From JANXLO01 sp038231295 (lineage in GTDB: Bacteria > Armatimonadota > Chthonomonadetes > Chthonomonadales > Chthonomonadaceae): a DNA stretch of 64,000 nt. The translations under genes and the position numbers were made by a program. The stretch lies in contig JBBRLP010000011.1 in assembly GCA_038231295.1 (NCBI GenBank), forward strand, positions 1 through 64,000. Direction: 5' to 3'. This document shows, piece after piece, positions 52,287 to 59,171 of the stretch (position 1 is the first letter of the stretch; each line of letters begins with the position of its first letter). The notes beneath the pieces are model-generated. The model was not told the origin of the DNA. It saw only the letters and a list, made by a program, of their open reading frames with translations, and ran no database searches.

Positions 52287-52605
52287 CTATTTCGGAGGAG
52301 GCGGAGTGGCTTCCGGCTTGCCAGGAGTTGCCGGGCGGTTGGAGGAGGAGACAGCTTTCGTCTTCCCTTCAACGATGTGGATCACCGCCGCTCTCGCTGC
52401 GCTCGCCAAGTTCCTGCTGGATGATCTTCATCTGTTCACGCAGCAGGAATTCGCGCTGCGTGTCCCCCATCTCCTTTTCGACGCGGGAGCGGATGTTCTT
52501 CTGAATGTCGAGGATCTCCGTTTCTTTTTTGAGGAGGATACCCAGTTTATTCAGACGCTCGCTGACATCCGGCGTCTCCAAAATCTCCTGCTGGGCAGGA
52601 ACAGT
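52287..52605 (-). pseudogene. Chimeric gene debris containing an internal fragment of lon
   Basis: About 220 bases (52383-52605) are nearly identical to the interior of the intact lon gene at about 56.8-57.0 kb, with roughly 11 differences by eye; it reads AQQEILETPDVSERLNKLG on the minus strand, as lon does, to IIQQELGERSESGGDPHR. It has neither the start nor the ATPase or protease parts. Downstream, in another frame, comes a peptide IVEGKTKAVSSSNRPATPG, then KPEATPPPPK and a TAG at 52289, which looks like the C-terminal tail of an unrelated gene. The 568-base stretch between the receiver and the XRE gene holds only this debris, one hairpin and a repeat copy. Confidence 0.8.
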
Positions 52606-52609
52606 CCAC

Positions 52610-52647
52610 TTGTATGTATCTCTCTCCTTGCGTAGACGTACATACAA
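52610..52647. other. Inverted repeat TTGTATGTA / TACATACAA
   Basis: A perfect 9-bp inverted repeat with a 20-base loop starts directly beside the displaced lon fragment and may mark its junction. Confidence 0.5.
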
Positions 52648-52665
52648 TTCGCCTGCAACGAGGGT

Positions 52666-52719
52666 GCAAAGGGTTGACACCACTCGCCACGCGCCTGCGG
52701 CGGTGTGTCCTGCGGACAA
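52666..52719 (+). repeat. Intergenic repeat, copy 4
   Basis: GCAAAGGGTTGACACCACTC, GCCACGCGCCTGCGGCGG and TGTCCTGCGGACAA. It matches the forward form of the block at 43.7 kb and the reverse complement of those at 29.8 and 43.8 kb. It lies 10 bases beyond the 3' end of the double-XRE gene and beside the lon fragment. Confidence 0.75.
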
Positions 52720-52728
52720 TAAGGCGAC

Positions 52729-54021
52729 CTAAAGCCGTTCAGACAATTCTGCTAGCTTGCGTTCATTGCGAGGCTGCGGATGTTCCGCCAGCAAGACGCG
52801 CAGATGGTCCATCATGCGTTGTGCCGTATCTTTATCTCCCGTCGCCAGACATACCTCTGCCCAGATGAGATGGTATAGCGTGCGGGTTGTTACCGTCTCA
52901 TGAGCGCCTGGAAGGGGCGGCAGCCATTGCAATGTCTCGTCCAACCGCTTCGCGCTCAGCAGGGTGCGCGTTTTCGTTATAGGAAGGTAGTGTATAGTCA
53001 GTTCCGGCTCATTGGCACTGTAGGGCAACACTTCTTGCGCCTGAGTGAGGTACGCCACCGCGGCGTCATGTTGCTTGGCGTATCCCGCATAAAGAGCCAT
53101 GTCGCACCACAGTGTGGACTGTGTCTCTTTCGGGAACCGCGGCAGCCAGGACTTTAACGTTTCCGCAGCGGCATACGCGCTGCCCCTGCGTTCGTAGGCA
53201 AAATGCGCTGCGAGATTTACCGCCGCCTGCCAGAAAAGTTCTCGGCCCACCCGGCCGCGCAGAATATTGAGACTACGCTGGATGCAGAGTTCGGCTTCCG
53301 CTTTCCGTTCGTGCTGCATCAGCCAACTGCCGTGTATGATCTGTACTCGTGCCAGCAAAACCAAGGCGACATCGCTCTCACCTGCCAGCAGCCATAGCCG
53401 CCGTTTGAGCGCGAGGGCGCGCAGATCCACCAGAGGCGTCAGCAAGCCGACCCCACACCTGTCCAGCCTATCCGCCTCTTCCGCACACTCCTCCAGAGAC
53501 AGGTTGGGTTTGCCGTCCCACGTCTGCAAACGGCGAGCAGAAAGTACTACACGCTCTTCGGGATAGGCTTTCAACAACATCCCTATCCGCTCCAGATTGT
53601 CCTCGGAAGGCAAGGCTCTGGCAGATTCCCAACGTGCGATGGTGGAGCGAGTGAGATCCAATTGCGCCGCCAACTGCTCCTGCGTCAGACCACGCCGCTG
53701 CCGCATTGCCTGGAGTATGCTTCCTATATCCGGAAGCGGGCCGCGCACTTCGGCTCTTTGATGGAAAGCGTTGACCTCTTCGCGCGAAAGGTGTATGCCT
53801 CGCCGGGTTGGCAATAATTCCAACGCTTGAATACGCTCCTCCGGCGTGAGTTCCAGCGCGATCATCAGGCTGTCTAACTCCCATCGCCCAGGGGAGGTCT
53901 GCCCCTTCTCCCAATAGCGCAGAGTACGCTCCGAAACCTGGGCGCGTCGCGCCAATTCAGTTTGTGATAGCCTGACCCGCTGACGACGCTTACGTAAGAA
54001 CTCCGCGAAATCCTGATTCAC
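52729..54021 (-). CDS. Transcription regulator with two XRE helix-turn-helix domains and a TPR-like C-terminus
   Basis: A protein of 430 residues from GTG 54021, placed by GGAGAC a few bases upstream. The first XRE domain (about 5-65) has RLSQTELARRAQVSERTLRYWEKGQ; the second (about 80-140) has GLTQEQLAAQLDLTRSTIARWESAR. From about 180 to the end the protein is all-helical with tetratricopeptide-like repeats (AEAELCIQRSLNIL, AVAYLTQAQEVLP, CLATGDKDTAQRMMDHLRVL). TPRs on XRE regulators often bind signalling peptides; whether that holds here is an inference. Two tandem DNA-binding domains in one chain are unusual. Confidence 0.85.
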   Translation of the reverse strand: MNQDFAEFLRKRRQRVRLSQTELARRAQVSERTLRYWEKGQTSPGRWELDSLMIALELTPEERIQALELLPTRRGIHLSREEVNAFHQRAEVRGPLPDIGSILQAMRQRRGLTQEQLAAQLDLTRSTIARWESARALPSEDNLERIGMLLKAYPEERVVLSARRLQTWDGKPNLSLEECAEEADRLDRCGVGLLTPLVDLRALALKRRLWLLAGESDVALVLLARVQIIHGSWLMQHERKAEAELCIQRSLNILRGRVGRELFWQAAVNLAAHFAYERRGSAYAAAETLKSWLPRFPKETQSTLWCDMALYAGYAKQHDAAVAYLTQAQEVLPYSANEPELTIHYLPITKTRTLLSAKRLDETLQWLPPLPGAHETVTTRTLYHLIWAEVCLATGDKDTAQRMMDHLRVLLAEHPQPRNERKLAELSERL

Positions 54022-54314
54022 ACAAGTCTCCTTGATTTTGGCCAGGCTGCTAAGGCACAGAGGGGCTGCCGGAAGAGACACGCATAGACATTCCTGGCTG
54101 CATTATAGCATGACCGAAACCGGCAAACTTCAGGCCACATTCCTGACCAGGCACGATACCTCTGTCATACTTGTATAAGAAGATCGTTGACTGTTCGCTT
54201 CGCCTCTGCCCGCGCAAGGACCAGTCCCCGGCTTCCACTGTAAGAACAAACACCTATGATGTTTTGGGCAAGCCATCTTGGATCCCCAAATCACCCCGAA
54301 AGGAAATGTACTCA

Positions 54315-55049
54315 ATGCATCTCTTAAAGAGGACAGTATGCGTCATGTCTCTTGCCCTGCTCGCCTGCACGTATGCTCGCGCCGATGTCATCACGGCACC
54401 ACTCGCCCTGACCAACGTTGAGGGAAACTCCGCTTCGCTGTTTAATATCGCTGCGACAGTGCAACTACAATACACGCAAGCAGCCACAGGGCTATCTGTC
54501 GGGGATGTCATTACCGGGTTTGCTTTCCGGGCGGATGCATCGGCGGGGTCAAGTCCGGCTCTCTCCTTCGCCGACTTCAAGGTGTTCCTCGGGCCGTCGG
54601 CAGTCGCTACTCTGGACGGAAACAGCAGCTTTACAGCCAATCAGGGGGCGGGTACAGTCCAGGTTCGGGACGGAGCGCTTTCTCTGGCAGCCAATAGCTT
54701 TCCACTCGGAGGCGAACCGAACGCCTTCGGGTTAGCAATCACGTTTAACACCCCCTATATCTACACAGGCGGAGATCTGCTTCTTACGTACACTAAAACC
54801 GATGGCGGCGATACAACCCTCACGGATGCCGACGTAACAGCGAACTCGAACGGGGTGCAGCTCGTGTTCACGGATTCGTATCAGGCTACAACGGTAGACC
54901 CGCTGAATGTGTATAATCCAGGGTCGCTTCCAATCCAGTTCCAGGTCACACCCTCCACTGTCCCCGAGCCTCCCACCACCGCGATGCTTATTGGGATGAG
55001 TGTGATCGGAGCGATGCTGGTACGGCGCAGACAGCGCCTGCGCTCCTGA
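54315..55049 (+). CDS. Exported PEP-CTERM protein, second in window
   Basis: A protein of 244 residues from ATG 54315, with AAAGGA about 10 bases upstream; ATG 54306 is too close to that site. Signal peptide to about RADV. The body is beta-rich and Ala/Ser/Thr-rich (GVQLVFTDSYQATTVD). The end VPEPPTTAMLIGMSVIGAMLVRRRQRLRS is the exosortase signal. Function unknown. The gene begins 293 bases from the divergent XRE regulator, a candidate controller. In the gap I see no clear promoter boxes. Confidence 0.82.
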   Translation: MHLLKRTVCVMSLALLACTYARADVITAPLALTNVEGNSASLFNIAATVQLQYTQAATGLSVGDVITGFAFRADASAGSSPALSFADFKVFLGPSAVATLDGNSSFTANQGAGTVQVRDGALSLAANSFPLGGEPNAFGLAITFNTPYIYTGGDLLLTYTKTDGGDTTLTDADVTANSNGVQLVFTDSYQATTVDPLNVYNPGSLPIQFQVTPSTVPEPPTTAMLIGMSVIGAMLVRRRQRLRS

Positions 55050-55060
55050 TACGATAACAT

Positions 55061-55212
55061 AAGGCTCGTTGATAAATAGTGTGGTTGCCATGCCGGGAAT
55101 ATTCCTTTCCGGCATGGCTGCCGACTGGGGTGTCCTGGCAATTTGGTCTGTTCTGCAAAGTGCAGGCTGAACTCAGGCGTCATCTCGACCACACTATTTG
55201 TCAAGGAGCCTT
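55061..55212. repeat. 152-bp unit bounded by 27-bp inverted repeats
   Basis: Left arm 55061-55087 begins AAGGCTCGTTGATAAATAG; the right arm 55186-55212 is its reverse complement with three mismatches (24 of 27 match). The right arm spans the last codons of lon (stop TAG at 55196-55194). It may be a small mobile element with terminal inverted repeats or an inverted duplication of the lon end that acts as a large terminator. A separate hairpin lies inside at 55087. Confidence 0.7.
55087..55118. terminator. Hairpin GCCATGCCGG / CCGGCATGGC
   Basis: A perfect 10-bp stem with a 12-base loop, 37 bases after the PEP-CTERM gene's stop and facing the end of convergent lon. It probably terminates both transcripts. 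Confidence 0.7.
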
Positions 55213-57677
55213 TCTATTTTAGGGAGCAGGGCCAGTTCGAGCACCTCATCGGCGTGGGAGACGAGGCGGAACTCCATATCTACCCGGATGCTGTCGGGAA
55301 GCTCTTCGAGGTCTTTTTCGTTCTCGACGGGGATGAGCACCGTGCGGATGCCTGCCCGGTGCGCCGCCAGCATCTTCTCTTTGATGCCGCCGACCGGAAG
55401 GACGCGCCCGCGCAGCGTGATCTCCCCGGTCATCGCCATGCCTTTGCGGATGGGCCGCTGCGTCAGCGCGGAGGCGATGGCAGTGGCGAGCGTGATTCCG
55501 GCGGAAGGGCCATCTTTCGGGATGCCACCGGCGGGAACGTGGATGTGGATGTCCAGCTTTCGGTAGAAATCTTCGTCTATTCCGAGCGCAGCGGCGCGGG
55601 AACGAACGAAGGAGAAGGCCGTCTGCGCGGACTCCTTCATGACGTCACCAAGCTGCCCGGTGAGCTGAATACGGCCCTCATGCCCTTTGAGCAGACTGAC
55701 CTCGATGGTCACAATATCGCCGCCGAACTCCGTGTAGACCAGCCCCGTCGCCGCTGCGATCTCGTCTTGCTCCTCCATGACGCCATAGTGGTAGCGGCGT
55801 TTGCCCAGGTAGTCTTTGAGGTTATCCGCGTCAATGCTGACGTGACCGACCTGTCCCCCGGCCACTTTCCGCGCCACCTTTCGGCAGAGCGCCGCGACCT
55901 CTCGCTCCAGATTGCGAACTCCCGCCTCACGGGTGTACTGCTGAATCAGTTTGCGAAGCGCGGCGTCAGTGATAGTCAGGTGTTCGGCGGTCAGGCCATG
56001 GTCGCGGCGCTGCTTGGGAACGAGGAACTGCACGGCAATAGCGAACTTCTCCTCTTCCGTATAGCCCGCGAACTGAATGACCTCCATGCGGTCTTTGAGC
56101 GCGGCGGGAATCGGGTCAAGCAGGTTGGCCGTCGTCACAAACATCACGTCCGACAAATCGAACGGAACTTCGAGGTAGTGGTCGCTGAACTCTCTGTTCT
56201 GCTCCGGGTCGAGGGTCTCCAACAGGGCCGAGGAGGGGTCGCCCCGGAAGTCCATGCCGAGTTTGTCAATCTCATCGAGCATGAAGACCGGGTTATTGAA
56301 ACCCGCCTGTTTGATGCCCTGCAAAATACGCCCCGGCATGGCCCCGATGTAGGTGCGCCGATGGCCGCGAATCTCCGCCTCATCCCGCACCCCACCGAGC
56401 GACACACGGATGAATTTCCTGCCGAGGGCGTGCGCGATGCTCTTGCCTATAGAGGTCTTCCCGACGCCGGGAGGCCCAACCAGACAGAGGATGGGGCCGC
56501 GTGACGTTCCCGTGAGTTTGCGAACCGCCAGAAACTCCAGAATGCGCTCTTTCGCCTTCTCCAGACCGTAGTGATCCTCATTGAGAGCCGCTTCCGCCAC
56601 GTCCAGGTCAATATCGTCCGGGGTGGACTTCGCCCAGGGCAGCGAGACCAGCGTATCCAGATAGTTGCGGATCACCACACCTTCCGGCGCGGGGAATGGC
56701 ATCTTCTCCAGACGCTCGACCTCTTTCAGGGCGCGTTCCGCCGCCGCTTCGGGCATCCCGCACTCCTGAATACGCGCCCGGTAGGTATCGGCTTCACTGC
56801 CGCTCTCACTGCGCTCGCCAAGCTCCTGCTGGATAATTTTCATCTGTTCCCGCAGCAGGAATTCGCGCTGCGTGTCCCCCATCTCCTTTTCGACGCGGGA
56901 GCGGATGTTCTTCTGAATGTCGAGGATCTCCGCCTCTTTTTTGAGGATGATGCCCAGCTTATTCAGACGCTCGCTGACATCCGGCGTCTCCAAAATCTCC
57001 TGCTGGGCAGGAACCCGCATCTGGCGCAGGTAAGGGGTGATGACATCCGCGAGACGGCCTGGCTCTTCCGTGTTGAGGACATTGAGCATGGCTTCCGGCT
57101 GAATGTTTTTGTTCATTGCCACCACGTCCTCGAACTGTTTCACTACACTCCGCATCAGGGCTTCGGTCGGCAGGTCTTTGATCTCTTCGGTTGGCATCAC
57201 TTCAAGATTGACTCTGTAAAACGGCTCCGTCTGTACATACTTCAGGACCCGGCAGCGTTCCATGCCTTCCAGCATCACGCGCACCGTGCCATCTGGAACT
57301 CTCAAAATCTGCATAATCTCCGCAACAATCCCGACCGCGTAGATGTCGTCCGGCTCCGGCTCTTCGGCATGGATGTTTTTCTGCGCGACTAGGAAGATAT
57401 GCCGGTCTTTCGCGGCGGCATCCTCCAGCGCCCGCACCGATTTTTCCCGCCCGACAAGTAGCGGGAAGATCATGTGGGGAAAGTAGACCTGGTCACGAAT
57501 CGGCAAGAGCGGCAATGTCGTCGGAAATATCTGGTCGTTATCCGTCACTTTGAGTGCATCCGGGTTGAACACGGCACGCAGGAGCGTATCCATCTCCGTA
57601 TCGGAAAGCTGATCGAGAGATTTCGCCGAAGGCTCGGCGGCGGGAGGAGTCTTGGCCTTCTTGGGCGCACGGGGCAT
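55194..57677 (-). CDS. lon: ATP-dependent protease Lon
   Basis: A protein of 827 residues. The N-terminal substrate-binding domain begins FPTTLPLLPIRDQVYFPHMI. The AAA+ module has Walker A GPPGVGKTS and FMLDEIDKLG as Walker B. The protease domain has nucleophile Ser725 in KDGPSAGITLATA and Lys768 in GGIKEKMLAAHRAG. It degrades misfolded and regulatory proteins in the cytosol. Length is normal for LonA. The 3' end lies inside a 27-bp inverted repeat, and a piece of its interior is duplicated at 52.4 kb. Confidence 0.97.
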   Translation of the reverse strand: MPRAPKKAKTPPAAEPSAKSLDQLSDTEMDTLLRAVFNPDALKVTDNDQIFPTTLPLLPIRDQVYFPHMIFPLLVGREKSVRALEDAAAKDRHIFLVAQKNIHAEEPEPDDIYAVGIVAEIMQILRVPDGTVRVMLEGMERCRVLKYVQTEPFYRVNLEVMPTEEIKDLPTEALMRSVVKQFEDVVAMNKNIQPEAMLNVLNTEEPGRLADVITPYLRQMRVPAQQEILETPDVSERLNKLGIILKKEAEILDIQKNIRSRVEKEMGDTQREFLLREQMKIIQQELGERSESGSEADTYRARIQECGMPEAAAERALKEVERLEKMPFPAPEGVVIRNYLDTLVSLPWAKSTPDDIDLDVAEAALNEDHYGLEKAKERILEFLAVRKLTGTSRGPILCLVGPPGVGKTSIGKSIAHALGRKFIRVSLGGVRDEAEIRGHRRTYIGAMPGRILQGIKQAGFNNPVFMLDEIDKLGMDFRGDPSSALLETLDPEQNREFSDHYLEVPFDLSDVMFVTTANLLDPIPAALKDRMEVIQFAGYTEEEKFAIAVQFLVPKQRRDHGLTAEHLTITDAALRKLIQQYTREAGVRNLEREVAALCRKVARKVAGGQVGHVSIDADNLKDYLGKRRYHYGVMEEQDEIAAATGLVYTEFGGDIVTIEVSLLKGHEGRIQLTGQLGDVMKESAQTAFSFVRSRAAALGIDEDFYRKLDIHIHVPAGGIPKDGPSAGITLATAIASALTQRPIRKGMAMTGEITLRGRVLPVGGIKEKMLAAHRAGIRTVLIPVENEKDLEELPDSIRVDMEFRLVSHADEVLELALLPKIERLLDK

Positions 57678-58044
57678 AATGGAGAACCCTTTCAGTAGTG
57701 ATGGCTTTTGCTTCTCTGAATTCGCGTCAGCCGTCTCAAATTCCTCTTATGCAACGTGCAACAATTGCCTCTGGATTTCAAATGCGGCATTGATATCCTG
57801 CGAAGCGAAAACTTCATGCGATTATTGTTGCGCTTTGCTTAAGGAACTTTTCAATCTCAAACTCTCAGAAAAAAGACGTTTTCTGAGGATGCGTCTTCCC
57901 CCTTGCTGCTCTTTTTTGCTGACGACTGCGTAAATAGCCGTTTTCCCCTGTTTACTGCTATACTTCATAATAGCATTACAGTAGTCTGTTGGATGCTGTA
58001 TATGCTTCTCTACTTGGCTCTAATCTCGTAAAGGAGACACTTTC
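57678..58044. other. AT-rich divergent promoter region of lon and a PEP-CTERM gene
   Basis: A 367-base gap, more AT-rich than the genes around it. A perfect hairpin CTCAGAAAA-AAGACG-TTTTCTGAG lies at 57864-57887 and a short inverted repeat TGCTAT/ATAGCA at 57956-57975. I see no clear -35/-10 pair, no CIRCE element and no convincing gene. Confidence 0.45.
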
Positions 58045-58773
58045 ATGCATTCTACTTCTTTGTCTCGCAACGCGACTATTCTGACTGCCTTAGCCTGCGT
58101 CACCTGCGCTCACGCCGTTCACGCGCAAACGTATTTCACCAGCCAATCTGCCTTTTCAGCAGCGGCAGGGGGGCCAGGGGCGATCACGATGTTTCATTTT
58201 GTTGGGGCTACGGAAACGCAGGGCAAGGCCGCCAATGATCCCACTATTCTGCCCTCCTACTCCAGTCAGGGTGTGGACTTTCAGCCCTTTCTGAATACTA
58301 CCATTTATCCGACTATTGCCCGGAACCAGCAATTTCAGATTTCCGTTCCAGGGCAAGACGGATTGCTGACCAATGTCTCTGCTACTGCTCCCACAACCGA
58401 TTTGGCCGCACGTGCCATTCGCTTCCAGTTCAATCGCCCTGAAACGACCGTCGGGGTCTATTTCAACGGACCGTCTAATGGTGGGGATGGCGGTTACTTA
58501 CAAGCTTACGACACTTCCAACAATCTGCTGGGGCAAACTCCTGTTTCTGCCGCGGGAAGTTTTATTGGCCTGGTATCCAACACTCCCATTGACCGAGTGA
58601 ATATCGTTAATACCTTCAACAGTGACATCACTTTCGGCATTTTCGATCTTCAATTTAGTAATATCACTCCTGCAGCTAATACGCCCGAACCTGGCCCCTA
58701 TGCGTTGTTCATCAGCCTCGGCTTGGCCAGCACTCCAATTCTGCGGCGGCTTAGGCGGTTCCCAAGAACCTGA
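58045..58773 (+). CDS. Exported PEP-CTERM protein, third in window
   Basis: A protein of 242 residues, ATG 58045 after AAAGGAGAC. Signal peptide ends near HAVHAQ. The body is beta-rich (ETTVGVYFNGPSNGGDGGYL, NTFNSDITFGIFDLQFSNI), like the jelly-roll modules common in PEP-CTERM proteins. The tail TPEPGPYALFISLGLASTPILRRLRR is the sorting signal. Substrate or role unknown. Confidence 0.82.
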   Translation: MHSTSLSRNATILTALACVTCAHAVHAQTYFTSQSAFSAAAGGPGAITMFHFVGATETQGKAANDPTILPSYSSQGVDFQPFLNTTIYPTIARNQQFQISVPGQDGLLTNVSATAPTTDLAARAIRFQFNRPETTVGVYFNGPSNGGDGGYLQAYDTSNNLLGQTPVSAAGSFIGLVSNTPIDRVNIVNTFNSDITFGIFDLQFSNITPAANTPEPGPYALFISLGLASTPILRRLRRFPRT

Positions 58774-58784
58774 AGTGATCGGGT

Positions 58785-58820
58785 CTGGGAATATCTCCTG
58801 CATATAAGAGATATTCCCAG
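58785..58820 (+). terminator. Perfect 13-bp stem-loop after PEP-CTERM gene
   Basis: CTGGGAATATCTC, a 10-base loop and GAGATATTCCCAG, starting 12 bases beyond the stop. No T-run. Confidence 0.7.
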
Positions 58821-59171
58821 TTCCGGAGGAACAGGCAATCTTTGGCACCAGGAACAACCAAATGCTGAAGCCGATAGTCGTAGGATTGCCCTGAATCGCC
58901 TGTGGCATTCCCGGTTTCTGAGAAGAAGAGCAACTATCAAAGGTTACGGAGCCACAGACGCTTCTGCGGGCAAGGGGTTCGCACGTCATCGCGTTGGCTA
59001 TCTGCAGACAGCGCTGCGTCTGAAAGTTAGGGACAGGCGGCGTAACATTTCAAATTTGTGACGCTCTAAGGTAGAGTAGTGCGGTTTCCGGCTGGCAGGT
59101 GGTTTTTGCTGTCCGGGCGCGTTAGGGTGACACAGTCTTTCTTTTTCGTTCGGATCGAGGTAAGGGCGGTT
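58821..59171. other. Intergenic stretch without recognisable features
   Basis: About 350 bases before the DUF1549 gene. Open frames exist on the minus strand but lack ribosome binding sites and family likeness. No promoter boxes are clear. Confidence 0.4.

Noticed and set aside
58498..58989. Minus-strand frame over the end of the third PEP-CTERM gene and its terminator
   Set aside because: It runs through a perfect terminator stem and has no ribosome binding site or family likeness.
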